Shown in pieces: positions 39,992 to 49,196 of a stretch of DNA of 64,000 nt. Source of the DNA: Roseivirga sp. E12 (GTDB lineage Bacteria > Bacteroidota > Bacteroidia > Cytophagales > Cyclobacteriaceae); contig NZ_JAGFMD010000001.1 of the NCBI RefSeq assembly GCF_017592825.1, positions 1,302,001 through 1,366,000 on the forward strand, written 5' to 3'. Under the pieces are notes generated by a model. It did not search any database. It saw only the letters and a program-made list of their open reading frames with translations, and had not been told where the DNA came from. Both the position numbers and the translations under genes were made by a program. Numbering within the stretch: the first letter of the stretch is position 1; each line of letters opens with the position of its first letter.

Positions 39992-41770
39992 ATGAGTGCA
40001 GTATCAAGCATGCCGTTAAAAGTTCAATATCAATTCTCACAGCTGATTAAGCTGGCTTTCAGCATAGGGTTATTCCTTATGGTAAGTACTGGACTTTATG
40101 GTCAACAAACTAGCCAAAAAGGCTGGTTCGATGCCGATTTCAATTTCGGATGTCGCAGCCTCACCATTACCATGACTCATACTGGTGTCAATACCAGTGA
40201 CCTTCAATTCAACTTTGAAGGAGATCCCAATGATCCTTTTAGCCTGAACTTCCCCAACACTCCAGCGGGTAACTCAGGAACATTCTCTAATGGAGAAACT
40301 CGTACTTTCACCTACACCACTCCAGGGACATATATTATAAGAGTGGTAGACCAATCTAGCACAGGGTCTAACCAAGACCGTTTTGACTTCCTTACCATAA
40401 CCGTTCTTGACAAATTTTCACCTTCAGTAGCAGCGCGAATTTGCTCTAACAACGAGGTGAGATTGTTTTTTGATTATGCTTTCGACCCCTTCGAATCCTT
40501 TGACATTGACTATGGAGATGGCACGCCAATTGAAAACTTTGTAAAAGATGTCAATGCAAACAACGGTTCAACGCCTCATACCTATGCAGTGAATGGGGTC
40601 TATGACATCACCATTACCGGTATTTTTTCAGCTGGCGGGAATAATTCCGATTGTAATTCAGTGACCATTCGTGTTTCAACCCTTGAGACTATCGTTCCAC
40701 CGGTTTTAAATTCCATCGTGGTTGTCGATCAAACTAATATCACTTTCGAATACGATCCACTCATGGACGGTCTGCTCTACTTTTTGGAGATTGATAAAGG
40801 CAATGGCTTTGAAGCTTTTTCTGATCTAGACCCCCTACTCAACCCAACTTCAATTACTGTGGAAGACTTATCACTTGACAACAACCAACAGACGTATGAC
40901 TTTAGAATTCGAGCTACAGATATTTGTGCGAGCATCCAAGCAATCTCACTTATTGGGTCGAGCATTGCCTCTAACTTCAGTCTAAATAATATTGAAACCA
41001 CAATAGACATTGATTATACCTGGTCGACTTCGCCAGCCGGTTTTACCCAAATAGACTTTTTCATTAATGGCACATTGGGATCTACTTTCAATGAGCCTAG
41101 TAGCACAACACCCCACACAATCAGTCACACCAATTGCGCCCAGCTTCTGCCCTTCTTTTTCCAAACAGTGACTAACGGAATTGTGAGCACAAGTCAAACG
41201 CTTACACCTTTTGCTAATTCGACATTAGTCTTACCCGCAACAGACGCAGCACAGGGAGAACTAGTTGGAGGGAGTATTCGGCTGACCTTACCTAGTACAA
41301 ATTTCCTATTGGGTGAGTATCAAATACTTCGTAGAGATGTTAATCCAACATTTAGCCAAATCGCGACAACCGCGCTGTCCACTTTTGTAGATACAACAAT
41401 TCCTCAAGGTACAGCCGAGGCTTGTTATCAAATTAGGTATGTCGATGAATGCGGTAATATTTCTGCCTTAAGCGCTGAAGTATGTGTAATCATTGAAGCT
41501 AAATTGGGTATCCCGACTGCATTTACCCCAAATGGGGACAACATCAATGATTTCTTCTCCGTAACGGATGGTATCTACAACGATTTCCAAATGCTGATCT
41601 ATAACCGTTGGGGTTCTTTGGTATTTCAAACTAATAGCCCTACACCTGGTTGGAATGGGATGTTCGAGGGTACTGAAGCACCAAGCGGCAGTTATTCCTA
41701 TAGAATTACTTTCCAGAATACAGATAACTCTAGAGTCAACAGGTCGGGAACTTTTGTATTAATTCGATAG
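39992..41770 (+). CDS. Secreted PKD-type protein with gliding-motility/T9SS C-terminal domain
   Basis: A 592-residue exported protein. A signal peptide spans about 20-38 (LAFSIGLFLMVSTGLYGQ); an internal start at 40010 is equally possible. Two PKD-like beta domains follow: GNSGTFSNGETRTFTYTTPG (about 85-140) and FDIDYGDGTPIENFVKDVNA with the DYGDG motif (about 170-225). A fibronectin-like part lies at about 240-330. The C-terminal 85 residues form the type-B sorting domain: LGIPTAFTPNGDNINDFFSV, LIYNRWGSLVFQTN, GWNGMFEGTEAPSGSYSYRI. This domain directs export by the type IX secretion system. Function of the cargo is unknown; adhesion is plausible. Confidence 0.92.
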   Translation: MSAVSSMPLKVQYQFSQLIKLAFSIGLFLMVSTGLYGQQTSQKGWFDADFNFGCRSLTITMTHTGVNTSDLQFNFEGDPNDPFSLNFPNTPAGNSGTFSNGETRTFTYTTPGTYIIRVVDQSSTGSNQDRFDFLTITVLDKFSPSVAARICSNNEVRLFFDYAFDPFESFDIDYGDGTPIENFVKDVNANNGSTPHTYAVNGVYDITITGIFSAGGNNSDCNSVTIRVSTLETIVPPVLNSIVVVDQTNITFEYDPLMDGLLYFLEIDKGNGFEAFSDLDPLLNPTSITVEDLSLDNNQQTYDFRIRATDICASIQAISLIGSSIASNFSLNNIETTIDIDYTWSTSPAGFTQIDFFINGTLGSTFNEPSSTTPHTISHTNCAQLLPFFFQTVTNGIVSTSQTLTPFANSTLVLPATDAAQGELVGGSIRLTLPSTNFLLGEYQILRRDVNPTFSQIATTALSTFVDTTIPQGTAEACYQIRYVDECGNISALSAEVCVIIEAKLGIPTAFTPNGDNINDFFSVTDGIYNDFQMLIYNRWGSLVFQTNSPTPGWNGMFEGTEAPSGSYSYRITFQNTDNSRVNRSGTFVLIR

Positions 41771-41793
41771 ATTTGACAAAAAATTATTAGCGC

Positions 41794-42126
41794 ATGTTTG
41801 ACATGATGAAAATGATGGGCAAGGTGAAGGAGATGCAATCCAAGATGAAGGAGGCCCAGGAGCGTTTGGAGTTTATTCAGGAGACTGGAGAAGCAGGTGC
41901 AGGCATGGTAAAAGCAACCGTCAATGGTAAAAAGCAGGTGATCTCTATAGAGATTGACGAGAGCCTGTTGACAAAGGATGATAAAGACATGGTGCAGGAC
42001 CTCTCAGTAGCAGCCATTAATAATGCCTTGGAGAAAGTAGAAGTAAAAGCCAAGGAAGAAATAAAGAATAGCACAGAAGGGATCCTTCCGAATATTCCGG
42101 GTATGGACTTCGGAAACATGTTCTAA
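41794..42126 (+). CDS. ybaB: YbaB/EbfC family nucleoid-associated protein
   Basis: A 110-residue DNA-binding protein. It starts with a Met/Lys-rich helix (MFDMMKMMGKVKEMQSKMKE), then has the central strand pair VKATVNGKKQVISIEIDESL and a C-terminal helix with AINNALEKVEVKAKEEIKN, ending in a PGMDFGNMF tail. YbaB dimers bind DNA non-specifically and often sit near recR/dnaX; here neither is adjacent. The stop codon overlaps the next start by one base (TAATG), coupling it to a glycosyltransferase gene. Confidence 0.93.
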   Translation: MFDMMKMMGKVKEMQSKMKEAQERLEFIQETGEAGAGMVKATVNGKKQVISIEIDESLLTKDDKDMVQDLSVAAINNALEKVEVKAKEEIKNSTEGILPNIPGMDFGNMF

Positions 42127-43136
42127 TGAGTACACTATCGGTTGTTCTTCTGAACTTCAATGGAAGACATCATCTAGAATCTTTTCTACCCTCCGTTGTA
42201 AAGTATTCCATTCCTCATGAGGTGGTTGTGGTGGATAATGGATCCACCGATGGGTCCATTGAATTCATAAAAACGAGTTTCCCTCAGGTAAAAATCATAG
42301 CCTTCGAAAAGAACCTAGGTTTCTGTGGTGGTTACAATAAGGCACTTCAACTCATTGAATCCGAATATGTTGTTCTACTGAATACGGATGTTGAGGTAAC
42401 AAAGAATTGGATTGAACCTGTACTCAGGCAACTTCAGGTAGACAGGAACATAAAAGCCGCTCAGCCAAAGATTCTTGACCAAAAGGCTAAAGAAAAGTTT
42501 GAATATGCCGGAGCATCAGGTGGTTACATCGATAAACTAGGTTATCCTTTTTGCCGAGGGCGAATTTTTCAAACCTTAGAAAAGGATGAGGAACAGTACG
42601 AAGACAACCGAGACATCTTCTGGGCATCGGGAAGCTGTTTATTTATTCATCGAGAAACTTATGTCAATCTAGGGGGCCTCGATGAAGACTTCTTTGCTCA
42701 TATGGAGGAGATTGATCTTTGCTGGAGAATATGGAGCTCAGGTGGCCGTGTTATGGTTGTCCCCCAAAGCAAGGTCTACCATGTTGGTGGTGGAACTCTG
42801 GATAAATCAAAACCGAAAAAGACTTATCTCAATTTTAGGAATGGGTTAAGTCTTCTTATCAAGAATGAGCGTTCGAACATCCTAATTTGGAAATTACCAC
42901 TGAGAATACTCTTAGACTGGGTGGCCCTCCTTAAGTTTTCCATAGAAAGTGGACCACAACACGGACTGGCCATTCTTCACGCCCACGCGCATGTAATCTT
43001 TCATATTGGATCAATTCTAAAAAAGAGAAATACTACCAACACCAATGTTAACTCACCTCGATATAAAGGATGGGTGATTTGGGCCTACTTCATAAGGGGT
43101 AAAAAGAAATTCTCAGATCTGAAAATGAAATACTAA
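42126..43136 (+). CDS. Family 2 glycosyltransferase
   Basis: A 336-residue GT-A fold enzyme. LSVVLLNFNGRHHLESFLPS is the nucleotide-binding start; VVVDNGSTDGSIEFIKTSFP and FEKNLGFCGGYNKALQLIES follow the usual order; YVVLLNTDVEVTKNWIEPVL carries the metal-binding Asp (as NTD); FFAHMEEIDLCWRIWSSGGR holds the ED-like catalytic region; VYHVGGGTL and KPKKTYLNFRNGLSLLIKNE are typical of rhamnosyltransferase-like GT2 proteins. It has no clear transmembrane segment except a possible C-terminal amphipathic helix. Donor and acceptor are unknown. It is coupled to ybaB by a one-base overlap and converges with a PspC gene (4 bp shared). Confidence 0.92.
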   Translation: MSTLSVVLLNFNGRHHLESFLPSVVKYSIPHEVVVVDNGSTDGSIEFIKTSFPQVKIIAFEKNLGFCGGYNKALQLIESEYVVLLNTDVEVTKNWIEPVLRQLQVDRNIKAAQPKILDQKAKEKFEYAGASGGYIDKLGYPFCRGRIFQTLEKDEEQYEDNRDIFWASGSCLFIHRETYVNLGGLDEDFFAHMEEIDLCWRIWSSGGRVMVVPQSKVYHVGGGTLDKSKPKKTYLNFRNGLSLLIKNERSNILIWKLPLRILLDWVALLKFSIESGPQHGLAILHAHAHVIFHIGSILKKRNTTNTNVNSPRYKGWVIWAYFIRGKKKFSDLKMKY

Positions 43137-43351
43137 TTATACCAAACCGGATTTTTTCTTCTTCGCAAATGCTTACGAAAATTAATCACATAAGCAAGAC
43201 CAAGATATATAATCAGCGGAGATCCAAACGTCAGAAATGACGCGTATATAAAGAATAAGCGGATACTGGAGGTTGAAAGGTTCAACTTCTCTCCCAGTTT
43301 AGTGCAAACACCAAAGGCCTGATTTTCGAAAAACTGTTGAATTCTTTCCAT
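43133..43351 (-). CDS. Short PspC-domain membrane protein
   Basis: A 72-residue protein: MERIQQFFENQAFGVCTKLG, EKLNLSTSSIRLFFIYASFL and GSPLIIYLGLAYVINFRKHL cover nearly the whole protein and match the PspC domain, with one hydrophobic hairpin at about 31-57. The C-terminal tail is basic (RRRKNPVWYN). PspC senses membrane stress in enterobacteria, but the short Bacteroidota versions are untested. ATG at 43351 is used; a longer frame would add 46 residues that do not look like protein. Its end overlaps the GT2 gene by 4 bp. Confidence 0.85.
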   Translation of the reverse strand: MERIQQFFENQAFGVCTKLGEKLNLSTSSIRLFFIYASFLTFGSPLIIYLGLAYVINFRKHLRRRKNPVWYN

Positions 43352-43477
43352 TATCGGTAATCTAAAATACGAAATTAGGAACAATTTATTAATCGTAAAA
43401 TCGGAATCTACTAAAAAATTACTAAACTTGCACCCTGTTGGAATACCCTTAAACAGACGAAAACAATCAAAATTCTT

Positions 43478-45253
43478 ATGAAAACCCAAACTGCTAAAAT
43501 TATTTTCCCTTTGCTGCTCATAGGGGTCATGTCAATCTCAGGATGTGCCTTGAGTCAGATGAAAAAAGCAGCTAAAAATCAGGAACTTGTTGTAGCGCCT
43601 AGCCCACTAGAAGTACATGCAGACACCGTAAGGTTCGAGTTATCTGCGAATCTTCCAGTAAAAATGTTGAAACCTAAAAAGGTTTATGAGCTAAGTGCAT
43701 TCTACAAATATGGTACTCAGGAGAGAGCTCTTAGAAAAATCGAATTCAGAGCTGTAGACTACCCTAACTCTAATACTGAACAGCCTAAAATCACACAGGA
43801 ATATGTATTCCCTTTTAGACAAGGTATGGAGAGAGGAAATATCGAGATTCAGGGCAAAGCAATTAATCCTAAATCTGGTAGCTACCTTGAAACTGAAAGA
43901 TTGGGCATTGCAGAGGGCTTAATTACTACCTCTAAGTTGGTGCAACCTTCTTACTTTGCGGCTTATGCTGATCACGGTTACAACGACCAGGAAGAATTAA
44001 TCCCAACCAACGTTGAATTCTTCTTCGACCAAGGAAAGTCTGTTTTCAAAACTTCAGAGCAAGACAGTGATAGAGGTGCTCGTTTTGCAGCATTCATTGC
44101 TGAAAAGAATGTAACTAGAACAGTTACCATTACTGGTTCTCACTCACCTGAAGGTAAAGAGACTATCAACAGTGAGCTAGCTCAAGAAAGAGCAGACGCT
44201 ATTGAAAAATGGTACAGAGAGCAAATGGACAAGTATGATTACCAAGGTTTAGCGAGTAACATTAGATTTATTATCAAGCCGGTTGTTCAAGACTGGAATG
44301 GTCTAAAAGCAATGTTAGCTAGCTATGACGGTATTTCATCTAGCCAAAAATCAGAATGGAATAGCATCATCAATGGTTCTGGGTCATTCGAACAAAAAGA
44401 AAAGGAGCTTCAGAAGCTTAGTACTTATAAGCAGGTTTTCAAAGATGTATACCCTGCATTAAGGACTGCTACAACTGAAGTATTGACAGTAATGCCTAAG
44501 AAGACTAAAGCTGAGATTGCTACAATGGCATTGAATTCTGCCAGTCAACTTTCAGTTGAAGAGCTAGCTTATGCTGCTGCAAACAACCCTTCTTTAGAAG
44601 AAAAGAAGAGTATTTATGAAGCCGCTGCTGGAAAAAATGACACTTGGGCTATCCACAACAACCTTGGTGCTGTTCACCTTCAAATGGCAATGGGTCAAAC
44701 TGGTAGAACACAGAGAAATTCAATTACTACTGCTTTGAATCACTTTAACATCTCAAACCAGAAGAATGCTAATGTTGAGGCACAATCTAACATTGGAATG
44801 GCTATGGCCATGCAAGGCAATCTTTGGGGAGCACATGCTGCTTTGACCAAAGCTGCTACTATGAGCCCTGGAAATGATGTAAGACAAGGTGTAAACGGAG
44901 CCAAAGGTGCTGTTGAAATTATGGTAGGAAGATATGACCTAGCTATTGCTTCTCTGAATAGAGCATCTAACAGTTCTGTTGACCAATTCAATAAAGGTTT
45001 GGTACAGTTACTTAGAAAAGATTTCAGAAACGCACAGACCACGCTTGAAAGTGTGATCGGCAATGACAGAGGTTATGTTTGGGCACACTATGCTGCTGCG
45101 ATCTCTGCTGCACGTCTAGACAACGAAAACAAAGTAATAGAGCACTTAAGAAATGCTACTACTGCTGATTCTTCGTTGAAGCAAAAAGCATTAACAGACT
45201 TAGAATTCAGAAAATTCTCAGGTACGGATGCTTTCCGTAACTTGATGAACTAA
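43478..45253 (+). CDS. Large lipoprotein with OmpA-like and TPR regions
   Basis: A 591-residue lipoprotein. The signal peptide ends in the lipobox MSISGC (Cys23). Residues 40-150 form a beta-rich region (VRFELSANLPVKMLKPKKVY). An OmpA-like segment follows at about 180-270: PTNVEFFFDQGKSVF, ITGSHSPEGKETINSELAQE, RADAIEKWY. Residues 355-590 are TPR-like helices, with AIHNNLGAVHLQMAMGQ and ALNHFNISNQKNANVEAQSN as examples. Relatives are widespread in Bacteroidota, usually unnamed. The codon use (frequent GCT, AGA, ACT) suggests high expression. A possible -7 element TAAACTTG is at 43423-43430. It ends at a strong terminator. A structural role at the envelope is inferred. Confidence 0.83.
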   Translation: MKTQTAKIIFPLLLIGVMSISGCALSQMKKAAKNQELVVAPSPLEVHADTVRFELSANLPVKMLKPKKVYELSAFYKYGTQERALRKIEFRAVDYPNSNTEQPKITQEYVFPFRQGMERGNIEIQGKAINPKSGSYLETERLGIAEGLITTSKLVQPSYFAAYADHGYNDQEELIPTNVEFFFDQGKSVFKTSEQDSDRGARFAAFIAEKNVTRTVTITGSHSPEGKETINSELAQERADAIEKWYREQMDKYDYQGLASNIRFIIKPVVQDWNGLKAMLASYDGISSSQKSEWNSIINGSGSFEQKEKELQKLSTYKQVFKDVYPALRTATTEVLTVMPKKTKAEIATMALNSASQLSVEELAYAAANNPSLEEKKSIYEAAAGKNDTWAIHNNLGAVHLQMAMGQTGRTQRNSITTALNHFNISNQKNANVEAQSNIGMAMAMQGNLWGAHAALTKAATMSPGNDVRQGVNGAKGAVEIMVGRYDLAIASLNRASNSSVDQFNKGLVQLLRKDFRNAQTTLESVIGNDRGYVWAHYAAAISAARLDNENKVIEHLRNATTADSSLKQKALTDLEFRKFSGTDAFRNLMN

Positions 45254-45272
45254 GCTGGATAAAGGCAAATAA

Positions 45273-45307
45273 AAAAGCCTCTTCCCTATTGGGAGGAGGC
45301 TTTTTTT
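45273..45307. terminator. Strong bidirectional terminator after the lipoprotein gene
   Basis: The stem GCCTCTTCCC (45277-45286) with GGGAGGAGGC (45291-45300) has nine Watson-Crick pairs and one T-G, a TATT loop, an A-run on the left and TTTTTTT on the right. It lies 23 bp after the stop codon. Confidence 0.92.
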
Positions 45308-45388
45308 ATGCCCTGCATATTGCACAAAACAGTATTGGTAATTGAGTACTGAATGTTTATTTTTACGGCCGTTAATTAAAAGAATTCA

Positions 45389-46366
45389 ATGAGAGTTATA
45401 CAGTTCAGAGAAGCCCTTAGAGAAGCCATGTCAGAAGAGATGAGAAGAGACGAAAAAGTCTTTTTGATGGGCGAGGAAGTTGCGGAATACAATGGTGCTT
45501 ATAAGGTCAGTCAGGGCATGCTCGATGAGTTTGGTGCTGAACGCGTTATTGATACTCCAATTGCAGAGCTTGGCTTTGCAGGTATCGGTGTCGGTGCTGC
45601 TATGAACGGACTCAGACCACTTATTGAGTTTATGACATTCAACTTCTCATTGGTAGCTATTGATCAAGTGATTAACTCGGCAGCCAAGATGATGTCAATG
45701 TCTGGAGGCCAATTTCAGGTACCAATTGTATTTAGAGGACCAACAGGAAATGCAGGAATGTTGAGCTCTCAACACTCTCAGAATTTTGAAAACTGGTTTG
45801 CAAATACACCAGGTCTAAAAGTTGTGGTTCCTTCTAACCCATATGATGCCAAAGGACTCTTAAAGTCATCTATTCGAGATAATGATCCTGTGATCTTTAT
45901 GGAATCTGAATTGATGTACTCTGACAAGGGTGAAGTTCCTGAAGGAGAATACTTATTACCAATCGGTCAAGCACACATTGTAAGAGAAGGCAGCGATGTT
46001 ACCTTACTCTCGTTCGGCAAGATGATGAAGATCGTTGACGAAGCGGCTGAGGAACTTGCGAAGAATGGCGTCAGCGCAGAGGTCATTGACCTCAGATCAG
46101 TTAGACCTATCGATTATAAAACCATAATTGAGTCTGTTAAGAAGACAAATAGATTAGTGATTGTCGAAGAGGCATGGCCTTTGGCTTCAATTTCAACAGA
46201 CATTGCCTTCAATGTGCAAAAAGATGCCTTTGACTACCTTGACGCTCCGGTAAAAAGAGTAAATAGCTTCGACTTGCCATTGCCATACGCACCAACACTT
46301 ATTGATGCAATTTTACCAAATGTCAAAAGAACTTTGGAGGCAGTAGACTCTGTCATGTATCGTTAA
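45389..46366 (+). CDS. pdhB: Pyruvate dehydrogenase E1 component, beta subunit
   Basis: A 325-residue thiamine-diphosphate enzyme subunit. Blocks typical of PDH E1-beta: MRVIQFREALREAMSEEMRR, VFLMGEEVAEYNGAYKVSQG, VIDTPIAELGFAGIGVGAAM, FMTFNFSLVAIDQVINSAAK, VVVPSNPYDAKGLLKSSIRD, and DLRSVRPIDYKTIIESVKKT. With the alpha subunit it decarboxylates pyruvate and loads the acetyl group on the E2 lipoyl arm. The alpha subunit and E2 genes are not nearby, so this subunit is encoded alone. A terminator follows 18 bp after the stop. Confidence 0.95.
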   Translation: MRVIQFREALREAMSEEMRRDEKVFLMGEEVAEYNGAYKVSQGMLDEFGAERVIDTPIAELGFAGIGVGAAMNGLRPLIEFMTFNFSLVAIDQVINSAAKMMSMSGGQFQVPIVFRGPTGNAGMLSSQHSQNFENWFANTPGLKVVVPSNPYDAKGLLKSSIRDNDPVIFMESELMYSDKGEVPEGEYLLPIGQAHIVREGSDVTLLSFGKMMKIVDEAAEELAKNGVSAEVIDLRSVRPIDYKTIIESVKKTNRLVIVEEAWPLASISTDIAFNVQKDAFDYLDAPVKRVNSFDLPLPYAPTLIDAILPNVKRTLEAVDSVMYR

Positions 46367-46384
46367 AAAGAATTAATTCTATTC

Positions 46385-46413
46385 AAAGTCAGATCTACAG
46401 TCTGACTTTTTTT
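46385..46413 (+). terminator. Terminator of pdhB
   Basis: AAAGTCAGA (46385-46393) pairs perfectly with TCTGACTTT (46401-46409) around a 7-base loop and runs into a T-tract (46407-46413). Confidence 0.88.
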
Positions 46414-46423
46414 ATGTTTAAAC

Positions 46424-46921
46424 ATGGCTAAGCTAATCCTAATCGCGGGTATCAGTAGGTCTGGCAAAACAACGCTAGCCAAACAGTTAGCGCATGACCT
46501 TCCAGAAGCAATCGTCCTGCACCAAGACAAATATGTGCTGGATGAAAGCCTTATACCCATGATAAGGGATAGAACAGACTGGGAAAGTCCAGAGTCGGTC
46601 GATTGGACCAGACTCCATAATGACTATAATAGGCTTAAAAACGAATACGCTTTCATAATTATTGAAGGCATATTTGGTCTCACTGATCCCAGACTTCTAG
46701 ATGCCTCTAACTTCAAAATTTTGCTAGACCTAGACCGTGGCGAGTATATCAGGAGAAGAAAACTTGAAAGGCGCTGGGGTAATGAACCCAAATGGTTTAT
46801 TGATCACGTCTGGGAAAGTCACGAGGTATTTCATAACCCAAGCAATACACATCTTGACTGGGAGCTATCTAATCCCTCCTCTGCCGACTATTCGGAAATA
46901 CTAAATCAATTAAAGTCTTAG
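46424..46921 (+). CDS. Small P-loop kinase (uridine/nicotinamide riboside kinase-like)
   Basis: A 165-residue cytoplasmic kinase. LILIAGISRSGKTTLAKQLA is the Walker A (GISRSGKTT, residues 9-17); VLHQDKYVLDESLIPM carries the substrate-binding Asp after a His-Gln; TDWESPESVDWTRL resembles the substrate loop of nucleoside and nicotinamide riboside kinases; FIIIEGIFGLTD is a Walker-B-like strand ending in Glu; YIRRRKLERRW is the lid with two or more Arg. It phosphorylates a small molecule, perhaps a nucleoside, which cannot be named. It starts 11 bp after the pdhB terminator. Confidence 0.8.
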   Translation: MAKLILIAGISRSGKTTLAKQLAHDLPEAIVLHQDKYVLDESLIPMIRDRTDWESPESVDWTRLHNDYNRLKNEYAFIIIEGIFGLTDPRLLDASNFKILLDLDRGEYIRRRKLERRWGNEPKWFIDHVWESHEVFHNPSNTHLDWELSNPSSADYSEILNQLKS

Positions 46922-46979
46922 TTAATATTATTTGCATAGAACTGATCAATGTTCTAGATTAACGAAGAATTTAGTTCAA

Positions 46980-47723
46980 ATGAATAGACTTGCACAACTC
47001 GCTTCAGTAGTATTTTTAATTCTTCTGACTTTTGCTTGTTCCAAACCTGCTCAGGTCGAAGAGGATAAAGAAGAGATTCCTGAACCGGTAGTTGAAGAAC
47101 GTGTAAAAAAGGCCGACTTCGACACTGATATTCCCTCTTATAAGTTCGAATTCTCATCCTTGGCATTAAATCAAAAAATTGAAGACCTTGATGACTTTGT
47201 CTTTAAACACTACGGAGAGTTCTATACCGAAGACTTCAATATTTTTCGATTAGACCGAATTGATTACTTAGCGGAGTCTCATGAAATTGATGACATCAAT
47301 CTCTACTATATCGATAGCCTTTTAGTGAAAATTCAGGTCTATTTGAGAGAAGACAAAACAGACGAATTCTTGAGAAGATATGGAAGGGCTAAAATTCAAA
47401 TCAATGACTACCATAACAAGAAACTACTAGAAACAGAGAAAGTACTTGTTCAAAAGGAAGGTAAATATCAAGTCAATGACAAACTAGATGCCTTTAGTCT
47501 CAAATGGGATCGCAAGAACCTTGATATCAAATACGATGTTAGCCGAAAACCAGACAGCTTATACACGCAATCATCTGAGAATTTCGGAGGCTTTGACGAT
47601 AAGTCCAAGCACTTCAAAATTACATTTCAAACCAAAGACTTTGATAATCAGCTAGCTTGGATAAAATGGGAATCGTATAAAGACTCGAAAGGTCTAAAAG
47701 TAGAACCTGCCAGCGACAGATAA
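46980..47723 (+). CDS. Lipoprotein of unknown function
   Basis: A 247-residue lipoprotein: signal MNRLAQLASVVFLILLTFAC with Cys20 after LTFA, then an acidic linker (EEDKEEIPEPVVEE). The mature domain has alternating beta strands (KFEFSSLALNQKIEDLDDFV, DINLYYIDSLLVKIQVYLRE, FRLDRIDYLAESHE) and resembles small periplasmic beta proteins, but no family was recognised. ATG at 46980 is used since it starts the signal peptide. It converges on ffh with no base between the two stop codons. Confidence 0.75.
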   Translation: MNRLAQLASVVFLILLTFACSKPAQVEEDKEEIPEPVVEERVKKADFDTDIPSYKFEFSSLALNQKIEDLDDFVFKHYGEFYTEDFNIFRLDRIDYLAESHEIDDINLYYIDSLLVKIQVYLREDKTDEFLRRYGRAKIQINDYHNKKLLETEKVLVQKEGKYQVNDKLDAFSLKWDRKNLDIKYDVSRKPDSLYTQSSENFGGFDDKSKHFKITFQTKDFDNQLAWIKWESYKDSKGLKVEPASDR

Positions 47724-49058
47724 CTACCTCTTGCCCATCATATTGGCCAAGCCGGACATAGCACGTTTTCCACCCATCTTGTTCATGGCTTTCATCATTT
47801 TGCGCATGTCGGCAAACTGCTTCATAAGGTTATTGACCTGCTGAATTGATGTTCCTGACCCAGTGGCTATACGTTTTCTACGGCTACCATTTAACATCTC
47901 AGGGTTTGCTCTCTCCTCTTTGGTCATAGACTTAATGATAGCCTCAATCGGTTTAAAAGAATCATCATCTAGATCAATTCCCTTTAAGGCTTTGCCCATA
48001 CCAGGAATCATACCCATCAGATCCTTCAGGTTACCCATTTTTTTGATCTGCTCGAGCTGAGAAAGAAAATCATCAAAATCGAACTTGTTCTGACGAATCT
48101 TCTTGTTAAGTGCTTTTGCCTCCTCTTCATCAAAAGACTGCTGCGCCTTCTCAACCAAAGAGATAACATCTCCCATACCGAGAATTCGGTTGGCCATACG
48201 GTCGGGATGGAAAACATCAATGGCTTCCATCTTCTCGCCTGTCGAGATAAATTTGATTGGTTTCTCGACTACATTTCTAATAGAAAGAGCCGCACCACCA
48301 CGTGAGTCACCATCTAACTTGGTAAGAACAACACCATCAAAGTTCAGCCTTTCATTGAAAGTCTTGGCTGTGTTAACGGCATCTTGTCCCGTCATAGAGT
48401 CAACTACAAACAGGGTTTCAGAAGGACTCAAAGCGGACTTTAACTCCTCAATTTCTTGCATCATTTGCTCGTCTACCGCCAAACGTCCGGCAGTATCGAC
48501 AATGACTATTTTCTTACCATTGGCCTTCGCATGCTTGATTGCATTGTTAGCAATTTCCACAGCATTTTTGTTCTCAGGCTCGGCATATACATCTACCTCA
48601 ATCTGCTCACCCAAAACCTTGAGCTGATCAATTGCCGCAGGACGGTAAATATCACAAGCTGTCAGCAATACCTGACGGCCCTGAGATTTAAGCATTTTTG
48701 CCAACTTACCAGAGAAAGTCGTCTTACCAGAACCTTGGAGTCCTGAAATTAGAATGACAGCCGGATCGCCCTGAATTGACATATCGGCCTTCTGGCCTCC
48801 CATCATTTCAGTCAGCTCTTCGCTTACTATCTTGGTCAACAATTGTCCAGGAGAAACAGAAATGAGCACATCTCTACCTAGTGCCTCTTCTTTAATCTTA
48901 TCAGTTACTTCCTTTGCTACCTTATAGTTAACATCGGCATCAATTAGTGCACGTCTAATCTCCTTAACGGTAGTTGCAACGTTGATTTCGGTGATCTTTC
49001 CCTGACCTTTTAATGTCTTAAAGGCTCTATCTAACTTTCCACTTAAACTTTCGAACAT
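47724..49058 (-). CDS. ffh: Signal recognition particle protein Ffh
   Basis: A 444-residue SRP54 GTPase. The N domain (about 1-85) is followed by the G domain with VILISGLQGSGKTTFSGKLA (P-loop), LTACDIYRPAAIDQLKVLGE, KIVIVDTAGRLAVDEQMMQE and VVLTKLDGDSRGGAALSIRN (TKLDG), then GEKMEAIDVFHPDRMANRIL. The methionine-rich M domain (about 300-444) carries GSRRKRIATGSGTSIQQVNN and repeated Met-Lys/Met-Ala pairs that bind SRP RNA and signal sequences. It targets nascent membrane proteins to the translocon with FtsY. The start at 49058 aligns the N domain; an ATG eight codons upstream is less likely. Confidence 0.97.
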   Translation of the reverse strand: MFESLSGKLDRAFKTLKGQGKITEINVATTVKEIRRALIDADVNYKVAKEVTDKIKEEALGRDVLISVSPGQLLTKIVSEELTEMMGGQKADMSIQGDPAVILISGLQGSGKTTFSGKLAKMLKSQGRQVLLTACDIYRPAAIDQLKVLGEQIEVDVYAEPENKNAVEIANNAIKHAKANGKKIVIVDTAGRLAVDEQMMQEIEELKSALSPSETLFVVDSMTGQDAVNTAKTFNERLNFDGVVLTKLDGDSRGGAALSIRNVVEKPIKFISTGEKMEAIDVFHPDRMANRILGMGDVISLVEKAQQSFDEEEAKALNKKIRQNKFDFDDFLSQLEQIKKMGNLKDLMGMIPGMGKALKGIDLDDDSFKPIEAIIKSMTKEERANPEMLNGSRRKRIATGSGTSIQQVNNLMKQFADMRKMMKAMNKMGGKRAMSGLANMMGKR

Positions 49059-49196
49059 ATCTGCCAACAATTTGGGCCTCAAAATTAGCCAAATTTCCTA
49101 GCAATAAAAGACTCCAAAGGCTTCATTTAGCATACAAAACCTTTCGTATTACACCGCTTATAGAGATATTGGGCCTTGGTTTACAATGGTGCAGCA

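Noticed and set aside
43352-43489. 46-residue extension of the short PspC protein
   Set aside because: Unlike any PspC N-terminus, overlaps the start of the opposite-strand lipoprotein gene and its likely promoter.
48103-48627. 174-codon open frame opposite ffh
   Set aside because: Antisense to the GTPase domain, serine-rich and of low complexity; the ffh frame is fully supported by motifs.
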